From Bacteroidaceae bacterium (lineage in GTDB: Bacteria; Bacteroidota; Bacteroidia; Bacteroidales; Bacteroidaceae): 50,811 nt of DNA. Shown in pieces: positions 9,368 to 18,001 of the stretch. Position 1 is the first letter of the stretch. Every line of letters starts with the position of its first letter. The stretch covers positions 1 through 50,811 of the forward strand of contig JAKSIY010000003.1 in assembly GCA_024398535.1 (NCBI GenBank), read 5' to 3'. The notes under the pieces were generated by a model that had not been told where the DNA came from, did not search any database, and worked only from the letters and a program-made list of their open reading frames with translations. Position numbers and translations under genes: made by a program.

Positions 9368-10426
9368 TCAGAGTGCAGAAATCAGATACTTCCAGATTAT
9401 ATCCATGTACGGCTGATACTGATTGGAATCTGTTGTCAGCACCAGAACCACATCCTTATCAGGGAATACCATGATGTACTGACCGTTGGCACCGTCAGCG
9501 CGGAAACCGCCGTCACTGCATATCCACATCTGGTAGCAGTAGCCCTTTGCCCACTGGTTATTTTCAGCAGTGATGCCCAGACGTGGCATATCCTCAAGGC
9601 GGGTACCGGCAGGACCTGACGGAACCTTGTAGGTGGTCATCTCAAGCACCCACTCCTTAGGAATGACCTGCTCTCCGTTCCATCGGCCGTTCTGCAGAAG
9701 GCACTGTCCGAAGCGGGCCATATCTTCTGTCCTCAGATGCAGGCCCCAGCCGCCACAGTTTATGCCGTTCACGTCATCCCATTCCGGCTTCTTTATGCCC
9801 AGCGGCTTCCACAGACGCGGCTCCAGCCAGTCATTCAGGCTCTGGCCTGTTACCTCAGTGATGATTGCAGAGAGCATGTATGTTCCAACAGAGTTATATA
9901 CAAAGTACGAGCCTGGTTCATGCGTCACAGGAACCTCTAGAAACGAGCGTACCCAGTCATCAGATTCCAGTGTATTGAAATCAAGGGCAATGTCATGTCC
10001 GCAGGTCATTGTCAGAAGATCCCTTACAGTCATATTTGCCAGATAGTCAGAAACCTCTTCGGGCAGTTTGTCCGGGAAGTATGAGACCACCTTGTCATTG
10101 ATCTTTATGAGCCCCTCATTGATAGCCATGCCTATTGCCGTAGCGGTGAAGGTCTTGCTGACAGACCACATGGTATGCGGCATCTGGGCAGTCTGGCCGT
10201 TGTACCAGCGTTCCATAACCACCTTGCCGTGCTTCAGAATCATAATGCTGTGCAGGTTTATGTGCGCATTTCCCTGCGGTTCGTTCACGGTAGCCTCATA
10301 GAAGGCATCGACTGCGTTTGTGAGTTCCTCACTGGCCTTGCCGCGTGGCAACTGGTCCGGTGACTGTGGCAGGCACGATGCCAGCATGAACACCGATGCC
10401 AGAACAAGCATTTTCATTGTCTTCAT
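9368..10426 (-). CDS. Serine hydrolase lipoprotein (class C beta-lactamase/DD-peptidase fold)
   Basis: With the start at 10426 (4 bases after the nucleotidyltransferase stop) the protein has 352 residues and opens with a lipoprotein signal peptide whose lipobox LASC places the acylated Cys at 18. The catalytic SxxK motif is Ser88-Val-Ser-Lys91 in MWSVSKTFTATAIG, the second motif is YNS in FVYNSVGTYM, and a Gly-rich third region reads RADGANGQYIMVFPD. This is the beta-lactamase-related penicillin-binding fold, whose members include esterases, DD-peptidases and transacylases. Placement among lipid-modifying genes leaves an acyl-ester substrate as likely as peptidoglycan. An in-frame ATG at 10438 is possible; the longer frame to 10495 overlaps the upstream gene and is unlikely. 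Confidence 0.85.
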   Translation of the reverse strand: MKTMKMLVLASVFMLASCLPQSPDQLPRGKASEELTNAVDAFYEATVNEPQGNAHINLHSIMILKHGKVVMERWYNGQTAQMPHTMWSVSKTFTATAIGMAINEGLIKINDKVVSYFPDKLPEEVSDYLANMTVRDLLTMTCGHDIALDFNTLESDDWVRSFLEVPVTHEPGSYFVYNSVGTYMLSAIITEVTGQSLNDWLEPRLWKPLGIKKPEWDDVNGINCGGWGLHLRTEDMARFGQCLLQNGRWNGEQVIPKEWVLEMTTYKVPSGPAGTRLEDMPRLGITAENNQWAKGYCYQMWICSDGGFRADGANGQYIMVFPDKDVVLVLTTDSNQYQPYMDIIWKYLISAL

Positions 10427-10430
10427 TATG

Positions 10431-11180
10431 TCATTCATTTGTAATCTGTAAAAGTGATTCCGCCTTGGCAATGTCATTGACATGGTCAATATCAATCACC
10501 TTGCCCATATCATAGGCCTGCAGACAAAGACCGTCAGCAACCAGCTGGCGCTGAAAGGCACGCATGCGTGACTGCCCTGAGCCGATGCACCGCTCAAGCG
10601 TCTGCAGAGCCCGTCCTGTCAGACCATATATCCCGGCAGAGACATGACGGAACGCCTGACCGGAGCCAGACCCGGCAGTTCCCTGCACATCATGGAAACC
10701 GGTAATCCTCATTGCATCATCCACACTGACATACAGCGGCTTCTCATCATCAACGTATGTGGTGACGCCCATCACGCCGTCAGTCCGTGACCTGCGGAAC
10801 GCCTCTACATAACCGGCAAAGGCCACTGGGTTGAACACCGTGTCAACCGTGGTGACACAGAAACGGTCATTGGCACCGGCATTCGGCTCACCCGAGACAA
10901 GATACGGCGACAGGGCGTGGAAGCTATGCATGGAACTTGGGGTATCCTTCATGACAACGTCTATCGGATACACCCTTGCAAGAGAATCCAGCAACCTTTC
11001 AGTCTGGGGCTGATGCGTATTTATTATCACGGCAATCCGTTCTGCGTCACACTGCAGGAACTGCTCAATGAGACGCTGCAGCAGTGGGACACCGGCCAGT
11101 CTGACCAGCGGTTTCGGACACTGGCAACCCTCTTGTTCAAGACGGCTTCCCTGCCCTGCTGCAATTATTCCAAAGCGCAT
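10431..11180 (-). CDS. Nucleotidyltransferase of the sugar-phosphate/MobA-like type
   Basis: The start at 11180 gives 249 residues beginning directly with the nucleotide-binding loop (GIIAAGQGSRL, residues 4-14), followed by the CPKPLVRLAGVPLLQRLIEQ segment. A conserved acidic DTV turn (CVTTVDTVFNP) is placed where the metal-binding Asp of these enzymes sits. The family transfers NMP from NTP to a sugar or polyol phosphate (or phosphocholine-like compound), releasing pyrophosphate. It starts 7 bases after pdxA and is followed by membrane-lipid genes, so a CTP-dependent enzyme making a CDP-linked head group for the phosphatidyltransferase is an attractive inference. The longer frame to 11204 overlaps pdxA and adds no motif. 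Confidence 0.8.
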   Translation of the reverse strand: MRFGIIAAGQGSRLEQEGCQCPKPLVRLAGVPLLQRLIEQFLQCDAERIAVIINTHQPQTERLLDSLARVYPIDVVMKDTPSSMHSFHALSPYLVSGEPNAGANDRFCVTTVDTVFNPVAFAGYVEAFRRSRTDGVMGVTTYVDDEKPLYVSVDDAMRITGFHDVQGTAGSGSGQAFRHVSAGIYGLTGRALQTLERCIGSGQSRMRAFQRQLVADGLCLQAYDMGKVIDIDHVNDIAKAESLLQITNE

Positions 11181-11187
11181 GAGCGGA

Positions 11188-12273
11188 TTACTCTGCAGAG
11201 TCAAGCTTCAGCTTGTCACTGTCATCACGGCGGTCGTAGAAGAGCTTGCGCAGAGGATTGCGATGTATGTACTCCTCATTCCTGCGGCAACGGTATATGT
11301 CAATCGCAGTGTAGATTGCCTGACGGAATGACTCCTCAGAGGCGATGCCCTTTCCTGCTATGTCATACGCGGTTCCGTGGTCTGGTGACGTACGGATGAC
11401 CGGCAGACCGGCAGTGTAGTTCACGCCCTCGTCCATGGCAATTGTCTTAAGAGGTATCAGACCCTGATCATGATACATGGCCAGGACGGCATCGAACTTC
11501 TTGTAGTCAGAAGAACCAAAGAAGCCGTCAGATGAGAATGGGCCAAAGCACTTCACGCCACGCTCTGCCATCTCCTGGATTGCAGGAGTTATGACAGTCT
11601 CCTCTTCATTGCCAATCAGTCCGTTGTCACTTGCGTGTGGATTCAGGGCCAGCACTGCAATACGTGGAATCTCTATGCGGAAATCTCTCTTCAGAGAATC
11701 GTTCAGGATTGTGATTTTCTCTTCAATCAGCTCCTTGGTCAGAAGTCTTGAAACACGGCTGATAGGTTCATGAACGGTAACAAGTGCTACCCTGAGTGAC
11801 TCGTTCATGAGAATCATCAGTGCCTTCTGGCCATTTCCCAGCTCAGATTCAATATACTCGGTGTGACCCGGAAAGTGGAAGGCATCGGACTGGATTGCCT
11901 TCTTGTTGATAGGAGCAGTCACCAGCACATCAATCAGGCCGGCACGATACTCCTCAACAGCCTTCTGCAGAGCCTCAAAAGCAGCCTGGCCGCTCTCAGC
12001 ACTGCATACACCGAACTCTACCTTCACCTCATCGGCATTGCAGTTGACCAGATTCAGACGGTCCTGCTGAGCATTTGCTGCAGATTCAATCAGTGAGAAG
12101 TTGGTCTGTGAGTCAATTGCCTTCCTGTGATATGTGGCCACCTTAGGTGAACCGTATATAATAGGTGTACACAGTTCAAGCATTGCCGGATCAGCAAAAG
12201 TCTTTAGAATCACCTCATATCCTATTCCATTTACATCACCCTGAGTGATGCCTACCTTTATCTTGTATGCCAT
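11188..12273 (-). CDS. pdxA: 4-hydroxythreonine-4-phosphate dehydrogenase PdxA
   Basis: The 361-residue protein matches PdxA over its length: GITQGDVNGIGYEVILK at the N-terminus, FPGHTEYIE with a metal-binding His, VLALNPHASDNGLIG, AMYHDQGLIPLK with a second metal His, and the C-terminal GLPVIRTSPDHGTAYDIAG with a third. PdxA oxidises 4-phosphohydroxy-L-threonine with NAD in the cytoplasm; the product condenses with deoxyxylulose phosphate (PdxJ) to form pyridoxine 5'-phosphate. The gene sits 9 bases after the DUF4837 lipoprotein gene in the rlmN operon. As far as I recall, rlmN-DUF4837-pdxA is a recurrent Bacteroidales order. Confidence 0.95.
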   Translation of the reverse strand: MAYKIKVGITQGDVNGIGYEVILKTFADPAMLELCTPIIYGSPKVATYHRKAIDSQTNFSLIESAANAQQDRLNLVNCNADEVKVEFGVCSAESGQAAFEALQKAVEEYRAGLIDVLVTAPINKKAIQSDAFHFPGHTEYIESELGNGQKALMILMNESLRVALVTVHEPISRVSRLLTKELIEEKITILNDSLKRDFRIEIPRIAVLALNPHASDNGLIGNEEETVITPAIQEMAERGVKCFGPFSSDGFFGSSDYKKFDAVLAMYHDQGLIPLKTIAMDEGVNYTAGLPVIRTSPDHGTAYDIAGKGIASEESFRQAIYTAIDIYRCRRNEEYIHRNPLRKLFYDRRDDSDKLKLDSAE

Positions 12274-12282
12274 ATCATGTAA

Positions 12283-13338
12283 TTATTCTGGTTGTACTGT
12301 CACTTCCTCAAGAGAGAAGCGGAACTTGTTGTCTTCTGTATCCTGCGGCAGCTGCAGAGTGTATAGAGCAGCCTCCATACGGCGCATCAGATTGCGTTTC
12401 TTGTCACCTGGAGCATAGATGAATGCTTCAACCACAACCACCTTCTGGTTAATCTCATCAACTCTTGAAAGAGACACAAAAGGACCGCCCATGTCATAGT
12501 TCTCCATCTCCCACAGACCGCGAGCCAGCTGTGCATAGCCGCCCTTGACCTCAACGTCTGACACTGTCACGTATGGACGCGCAGTTGACATGTACTGGTT
12601 CTCTTTTGGACCCGGAATGTTGGCCTTCATGACAGAGTCACGCTTGTTGAAGAAATATTCTGCGGTAAATGTATTCAGGTCACGGTATGGGAATGAGTAG
12701 ATGACAAAGTTCATGTCACGCTCACCCTTGTTGGTTGCTGCCCAGTAGAAATCCTTGCCGGTCTTGGTCTTGTTCAGTTCCTGTGGAATCCAGACATCGC
12801 AGTCAAACATGTTCTTCACCTTCTCCTGGACCACCAGATTGTGCTTTTTCTTGAGCATGTCAATCTCACGGTTCATCTCTGCACGGGTAAAGAAGTCAAC
12901 AATCTGCTGACTGTTCTCTGTAACGAACTTTGCAAAGCTCTCTTCATCAGGAGCCTGGATTGACATAATCATCTGAGGCTGTGAATATACGTCACGTGAG
13001 AACTTGATCTTTGGCTGGGTAAACATGGACTTGTCTATCTTGACCATGATGATATTGCGGCAGAAACGGAGCTGACGATAGAAATTGTCTGCAGCCACAC
13101 GTGATATCTTGAAGGCGCTTTCAGACTGCGGAAGTCCGGGAACGTCGTCATCAAGCACGTCATAGATTGCCTGCGATGCCTTTCCGGCCATATACTCCTT
13201 GTCAGCAACGACAAGAACCTCATAAGGCTGTCCGGTCGATGCAGGTGTTATCAGGCTACCACCCTTACTGTCTTTCTTTCCACAACTGCACACCAGCGCC
13301 AGCAAAGCCATGCAGCAAACAATAATCCTAGTCTTCAT
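12283..13338 (-). CDS. DUF4837 family lipoprotein
   Basis: Started at 13338 the product has 351 residues with a short lipoprotein signal (basic MKTR, hydrophobic core, lipobox LVCSC with Cys at about 19). The mature part matches the Bacteroidetes family DUF4837: GQPYEVLVVADKEYM near the start, repeated sheet-helix units, and DVWIPQELNKTKTGKDFYW in the middle. The function is unknown; the protein is presumably anchored to the inner or outer membrane facing the periplasm. Its first 11 bases overlap the end of rlmN. The alternative in-frame ATG at 13356 would lengthen the overlap; the frame to 13428 is implausible. Confidence 0.85.
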   Translation of the reverse strand: MKTRIIVCCMALLALVCSCGKKDSKGGSLITPASTGQPYEVLVVADKEYMAGKASQAIYDVLDDDVPGLPQSESAFKISRVAADNFYRQLRFCRNIIMVKIDKSMFTQPKIKFSRDVYSQPQMIMSIQAPDEESFAKFVTENSQQIVDFFTRAEMNREIDMLKKKHNLVVQEKVKNMFDCDVWIPQELNKTKTGKDFYWAATNKGERDMNFVIYSFPYRDLNTFTAEYFFNKRDSVMKANIPGPKENQYMSTARPYVTVSDVEVKGGYAQLARGLWEMENYDMGGPFVSLSRVDEINQKVVVVEAFIYAPGDKKRNLMRRMEAALYTLQLPQDTEDNKFRFSLEEVTVQPE

Positions 13339-14377
13339 TATCTTTGTTTTTTTCATTTTGTCTAGCAGTACTGAGCATTCCACATGCTGCCCAGATATCC
13401 TCACCGCGCGATGCCCTAATGGTTGCAAACACCCCGTGTCTGGTCAGGTAATCCCTGAACTCTGTCATGTGAATCTCACCCACAGGCCTGAGCGGGCTGT
13501 CTGGAATTGCATGGAAACGGATCAGGTTGATGCGGCAATCCAGGCCCTCGAGTGTCTTTATGAGCTGCCTGGCATCGTCCATGGAATCATTTACCCCGGC
13601 AAACAGGGTATATTCAAACGACAGGCGTCTCTGATGGCTGAAATCATAGCGCTTCAGGACCTCAAGCATCTCTGTCATTGAGAAGGCCTTTTCTGCAGGA
13701 ATCAGCTGGATTCTCTTTTCAGGCGTAGGTGCGTGCAGGCTTACTGCCACGTGGCACTCACAGCCCTCAATCAGCTGCTTGAGCTCACGTCTGAGTCCGA
13801 CTGTCGAGATGGTAATGCGATGCGGGCTCCAGCCGAATCCCCACTTTGAGGTGAGTATCTCCTGAACGGCAAGCACATTCTCAAGATTATCAAGAGGCTC
13901 ACCCATTCCCATGAATACCACGTTGGTAAGGAGCGAACGTTCCGGCAGGGAAAGTATCTGGTTGATGATCTCATTTGCACTCAGGCTTGCCGTGTAACGC
14001 TGACGGCCCGTCATGCAGAATACGCAGCCCATCTTGCATCCCACCTGCGATGAGATACACAGGGTGGCGCGGTCATTGTCAGGAATGAACACAGCCTCTA
14101 CGAAATGGCCGTCAGAAACCGGGAAAAGATACTTCCTGGTCCCGTCGGTACTGGCCGCACATTCTGCAGGCTGAGTCAGTCCCACCTGATATTTTTCTGA
14201 CAGCAATGCTCTGTGTTTCAGAGATATGTTGGTCATTTCATCAATCGTCCTGACCTGCTTGACATAAAGCCAGTCAGCTATCTGGTTTGCCGTGAATCCA
14301 GGCATACCCAACTGGGAAACAATCTCCTTGAGCTGCTTCTGGGTCTTTCCTGCAAGTGATATCTTCTGTTCTTCCAT
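13328..14377 (-). CDS. rlmN: 23S rRNA (adenine2503-C2)-methyltransferase RlmN
   Basis: The 349-residue protein carries the radical-SAM CxxxCxxC cluster at Cys114, Cys118 and Cys121 (GCKMGCVFCMTG), the SAM-binding GMGEPLDNLENVL, the strand motif RITISTVGL, and the late catalytic Cys near residue 337 in AACGML that takes the transient methyl adduct. RlmN methylates C2 of A2503 in 23S rRNA and A37 of some tRNAs in the cytoplasm by a two-SAM mechanism. It is the first gene of the minus-strand operon that runs to 5878; a TATCTTTG promoter element lies 20 bases upstream. The start ATG at 14377 agrees with the short leader this predicts. Confidence 0.95.
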   Translation of the reverse strand: MEEQKISLAGKTQKQLKEIVSQLGMPGFTANQIADWLYVKQVRTIDEMTNISLKHRALLSEKYQVGLTQPAECAASTDGTRKYLFPVSDGHFVEAVFIPDNDRATLCISSQVGCKMGCVFCMTGRQRYTASLSANEIINQILSLPERSLLTNVVFMGMGEPLDNLENVLAVQEILTSKWGFGWSPHRITISTVGLRRELKQLIEGCECHVAVSLHAPTPEKRIQLIPAEKAFSMTEMLEVLKRYDFSHQRRLSFEYTLFAGVNDSMDDARQLIKTLEGLDCRINLIRFHAIPDSPLRPVGEIHMTEFRDYLTRHGVFATIRASRGEDIWAACGMLSTARQNEKNKDNED

Positions 14378-14396
14378 TTACCTTATTTATAAAGCG

Positions 14397-14404
14397 CAAA
14401 GATA
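14397..14404 (-). promoter_or_regulatory. Bacteroidetes -7 promoter element for rlmN operon
   Basis: On the minus strand the bases read TATCTTTG, matching the Bacteroidetes sigma-ABfr -7 consensus TAnnTTTG. Transcription would begin near 14390, about 13 bases before the rlmN ATG. No clear -33 TTTG is seen. It is back to back with the plus-strand element at 14427. Confidence 0.6.
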
Positions 14405-14426
14405 AGAAATTATCCATTTTTATACC

Positions 14427-14434
14427 TATTTTTG
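14427..14434 (+). promoter_or_regulatory. Bacteroidetes -7 promoter element for the GT2 gene
   Basis: TATTTTTG matches TAnnTTTG. The predicted start site near 14441 lies about 17 bases before the ATG at 14458, which supports that inner start over the longer frame beginning at 14356, because the latter would begin upstream of its own promoter. Confidence 0.6.
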
Positions 14435-14457
14435 TAGAACATTACTCACCCCGAGAT

Positions 14458-15801
14458 ATGGAATACTCAAAAACCAGAATACCGCAGTACGGAGCATCCA
14501 CCCTTCTTGTAAGGGAACAGCTTCAGGCTCTGGCCGACAGCCAGTACCTGCTGGTTGACATTGGAAGCCACGCAATAGAGAATGAAGACAGTGCCGCACA
14601 GGCCATGATTGCCTATGCACAGCAGTCAGACGCAGCATTCGTTTACTCAGACTACACAAAAATCATTGATGGAAACGCTGTTTCAGCTCCTGTCATTGAC
14701 TACCAGGCCGGCAGCCTGAGGGACGACTTTGATTTCGGCGCCCTTATCCTGCTGAGCAATGAAGCGGTCAGACATTATCTGGAGCAGAGCAGAGACATAC
14801 AATGCCTTGACAATGCCGGCTTCTATCAGCTGCGACTGATCCTGTCAGAAAAATTCCAGCTGCATCACATTACGGAGTCTCTCTATGAGGTAGAAGAGAC
14901 TGACACCCGCAAGTCCGGTGAGAAGCAGTTTGACTACGTGAACCCGCGCAACCGCAATGTGCAGATTGAGATGGAGGCGGCCTGCACCGAACACCTGAAG
15001 CGCATAGGCGGATACCTGGCTCCCGGCAGTTGCATTGAAGCAGACCAGCAGGCAGGAGAGTTCCCTGTCCAGGCATCGGTCATAATTCCTGTCAGGAACA
15101 GGGAGCGCACCATTGAGGACGCCGTACGTTCGGCACTTGCACAGAATGACAGCCATACCTACAACGTGATAGTCGTTGACAACCACTCCACCGACGGGAC
15201 ATCGGCCATCCTGCAGAGGCTTGCTACAGAGGACAGCCGCGTGGTGCACATCATTCCTGAGCAGACTGACCTTGGCATAGGCGGATGCTGGAACCTTGCT
15301 GTCAACGACAGCCGATGCGGCCGCTACGCCATACAACTTGATAGCGACGACCTGTACAGTGGGCCGGACACCATAGAAAAGATTATCAGCAAGTTCCAGG
15401 CAGAGAAGTGCGCCATGGTGATAGGTAGCTACCGCATGTGCAACTTCAGGCTTGAGACACTGCCACCGGGCATCATAGACCACAGGGAATGGACCGATGA
15501 GAACGGCCCGAACAATGCCCTGCGCATCAACGGTCTGGGAGCCCCACGTGCTTTCCTGACCAATATAATCAGAGAGACAGGATTCCCAAACGTAAGCTAT
15601 GGTGAGGATTACGCCGTGGGCATCAGTATCTGCGGCAGGTACCGTCTGGGACGCATCTTTGACGAGCTATACCTGTGCCGCCGCTGGGAGGGGAACAGCG
15701 ATGCTGCCCTGAGCCCAGAGAAGGTAAACGCAAACAACCTCTACAAGGATGGTCTCAGAACCAGGGAACTTGAAGAGAGAATCAGAAGGAACAGAAACTG
15801 A
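14458..15801 (+). CDS. Family 2 glycosyltransferase with a degenerate N-terminal GT-like domain
   Basis: The 447-residue protein has a complete GT-A/GT2 domain from about residue 205: VIIPVRNRERTIEDAV, VVDNHSTDGT and the metal-binding acidic motif LDSDDLY near 294, followed by an acceptor region with GEDYAVG. The first 200 residues look like another GT-A half (FVYSDYTKI and a SLRDDFDFGALIL segment) but lack the full set of nucleotide-binding signatures. It would transfer a sugar from a nucleotide sugar to an envelope glycan or lipid. No TM segment is visible. It is 1 base upstream of the DUF4922/SpoIID gene, so the two are co-expressed. Confidence 0.85.
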   Translation: MEYSKTRIPQYGASTLLVREQLQALADSQYLLVDIGSHAIENEDSAAQAMIAYAQQSDAAFVYSDYTKIIDGNAVSAPVIDYQAGSLRDDFDFGALILLSNEAVRHYLEQSRDIQCLDNAGFYQLRLILSEKFQLHHITESLYEVEETDTRKSGEKQFDYVNPRNRNVQIEMEAACTEHLKRIGGYLAPGSCIEADQQAGEFPVQASVIIPVRNRERTIEDAVRSALAQNDSHTYNVIVVDNHSTDGTSAILQRLATEDSRVVHIIPEQTDLGIGGCWNLAVNDSRCGRYAIQLDSDDLYSGPDTIEKIISKFQAEKCAMVIGSYRMCNFRLETLPPGIIDHREWTDENGPNNALRINGLGAPRAFLTNIIRETGFPNVSYGEDYAVGISICGRYRLGRIFDELYLCRRWEGNSDAALSPEKVNANNLYKDGLRTRELEERIRRNRN

Positions 15802-15802
15802 A

Positions 15803-18001
15803 ATGGAAGAGAACATAAACATTGAGGAACAGAAGGAGCGTCAGACGACAGAACTGCTTGCCAACCTTGACTACTACCTGAAAAGGCAGCTTGAGGTATG
15901 GCCGGAAGCAAGAGAGCGGTATGACAAGCTTCAGGACATACAGACCAGACAGATTGCATCGTCAGGCCTTTCACTCCAGTACAATCCGTCAAGGATAGTC
16001 TCCACGGGCGCACGCATTGACAAGGAGACAATAGCCAGCCGTCCGTGCTTCCTGTGCCGTGACAACCGGCCGGCAGAACAGATCACCATGGATCTTGGAG
16101 ACGGATTTGACATGCTGGTCAACCCATTCCCAATCCTCAGGGAGCACTATACCGTGACCAGCCACACCCACCGTCCGCAGAGACTTGAGGACTGCTGGAG
16201 AAAGATGATTGAGATTGCAGCAATACTGCCTTCAAGATACATGATCTTCTACAACGGTCCACGCAGCGGGGCATCGGCCCCGGACCACCTGCACATGCAG
16301 ATTGGAACATGTGACGGCATCCCGCTCATTGACAAACTGAAGTCAAACCCTATGTCTGACAATGACGATGTATCGGTAATAAAGCCTTTCGGATTCCCTG
16401 TCACCGTAATCAACGACACAGACCAGGAGAAGTTCCAGAAGGTACTTTCCGGCATGACGGTTCTTGACGGAGAAGAGGAGCCAAGACTCAACGTAATCTG
16501 CGTGAACATAGGCGGAAAGGTGGTAACAATAATGATTCCACGAGGCAGGCACCGCCCGGACTGCTACTACGCAGATGACGACACAAAGCGCTTGGTCAGC
16601 CCGGGAGCCATTGACATGTGCGGCCTGGTCATAACCCCACGCCAGGAAGACTACGAGCAGCTTACGGAAAGAGACCTCATATCAATATTCAAGGAGGTCA
16701 CTCCACAGCAGCCCCAGATATCAGTAGGAATCCTGAGCGGCACCGGAATACGCTTCCGCCTGAACAGCACCTACAACGGCCCAGACGGTGAGACCGACGG
16801 CGAGCAGGAGGCATTCTTCAAGGACGGAAAGGTCCTTTTCAACGGCAATCTTTATGACAAGGTGATACTCTACCCTGCAGACAGGAGTGCAACCTTCACT
16901 ATCTACAATGTAACAATCGGCATAGATTTCCACTGGGAGCGCAAAGAGGAGCAGACCTTCCTTGGACAGGTCCAGCTCATTCCGGGAAAAGACAGAATCT
17001 GGATAGTAAACCGCCTGCCGGTAGAGGATTACCTGACAAGCGTAATCACCTCAGAAATGAGTTCTACCGCCCCCAAGGAGTTCCTGAAAGCCCATGCCGT
17101 GATATCAAGAAGTTGGGTCATGGCCCAGATCAGTGCTGCAAGGAACCGTGACAGATCAGCCGGTTCCTCTGCGGAAAACCCCGTTGAAACCGACCCTTAC
17201 AATTATGTAAAATGGTATGACCATGACCAGCACCGCCTGTTTGATGTCTGCGCAGACGACCACTGCCAGCGATATCAGGGAATAGGCAGGATAGAGAATC
17301 CGAATGCAGCTCAGGCTGTCAGGGAGACCTTTGCAGAGACCGTGGTCTATAACGGGCACCTGTGCGATGCCCGTTTCAGCAAGTGCTGCGGAGGCATCTC
17401 CGAGCAGTTTGAGACCTGCTGGCAGGACACGCACTTGCCTTACCTGACCGCAGTAAAGGACGGAGGTCCGGGAGCAGACATGCCTGACCTGACAGATGAA
17501 GATGAGGCTACACGCTGGATCAACTCAACGCCACAGGCATACTGCAGCCGTCCGTCAAAGGAGATCCTGGCACAGGTGCTGAATGACTATGACCAGGAGA
17601 CCCCTGATTTCTATCGGTGGAAAGTGGAATATTCAGAAGAAGAGATTAGCCGCATATTCCGTCAGAAGAGCGGACTTGACATAGGACAGATTACGGATCT
17701 GAAACCGCTAAAACGCGGCCCTTCAGGAAGAATCTATCAGCTGCTTGTTGCCGGAACGGCAGGAAAGGCCGTCCTTGGAAAGGAGCTTGAGATAAGGCGT
17801 GTGCTTTCTGAGTCACACCTGTTCAGCAGCGCCTTCACCGCCACGCATGCAGACGGACGCTTCACGCTGACCGGTGCCGGCTGGGGACACGGAGTAGGAC
17901 TCTGCCAGATAGGCGCAGCAGTCATGGGCAGCAACGGCTACTCATACCGCGAGATCCTGGCCCACTACTACCCAGGAACCGTCATAGGACGTTTCTATTG
18001 A
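15803..18001 (+). CDS. DUF4922 (HIT-like) and SpoIID/LytB fusion protein
   Basis: This 732-residue protein joins two unrelated modules. The N-terminal DUF4922 part (about 20-290) resembles HIT-superfamily nucleotide phosphorylases: RPCFLCRDNRP near 80, NPFPILREHYTVTS near 107 and the triad HLHMQ at 162-166 (16286-16300), whose middle His would be the nucleotidylated residue. The C-terminal part (about 310-732) is a SpoIID/LytB module: LPVEDYLTSVITSEMSS, a KAHAVISRSWVM helix and the closing GAGWGHGVGLCQIGAAVMG. SpoIID proteins cut or regulate peptidoglycan glycan strands outside the cytoplasm, yet no signal peptide is present. The start at 15803 is 1 base after the GT2 stop; its 3' end overlaps the convergent murU-like gene by 7 bases. 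Confidence 0.85.
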   Translation: MEENINIEEQKERQTTELLANLDYYLKRQLEVWPEARERYDKLQDIQTRQIASSGLSLQYNPSRIVSTGARIDKETIASRPCFLCRDNRPAEQITMDLGDGFDMLVNPFPILREHYTVTSHTHRPQRLEDCWRKMIEIAAILPSRYMIFYNGPRSGASAPDHLHMQIGTCDGIPLIDKLKSNPMSDNDDVSVIKPFGFPVTVINDTDQEKFQKVLSGMTVLDGEEEPRLNVICVNIGGKVVTIMIPRGRHRPDCYYADDDTKRLVSPGAIDMCGLVITPRQEDYEQLTERDLISIFKEVTPQQPQISVGILSGTGIRFRLNSTYNGPDGETDGEQEAFFKDGKVLFNGNLYDKVILYPADRSATFTIYNVTIGIDFHWERKEEQTFLGQVQLIPGKDRIWIVNRLPVEDYLTSVITSEMSSTAPKEFLKAHAVISRSWVMAQISAARNRDRSAGSSAENPVETDPYNYVKWYDHDQHRLFDVCADDHCQRYQGIGRIENPNAAQAVRETFAETVVYNGHLCDARFSKCCGGISEQFETCWQDTHLPYLTAVKDGGPGADMPDLTDEDEATRWINSTPQAYCSRPSKEILAQVLNDYDQETPDFYRWKVEYSEEEISRIFRQKSGLDIGQITDLKPLKRGPSGRIYQLLVAGTAGKAVLGKELEIRRVLSESHLFSSAFTATHADGRFTLTGAGWGHGVGLCQIGAAVMGSNGYSYREILAHYYPGTVIGRFY

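Noticed and set aside
14845-15483. 212-codon minus-strand open frame inside the GT2 gene
   Set aside because: The plus-strand frame carries clear GT2 motifs; the opposite frame shows no recognisable motif and no promoter, so it is a shadow.
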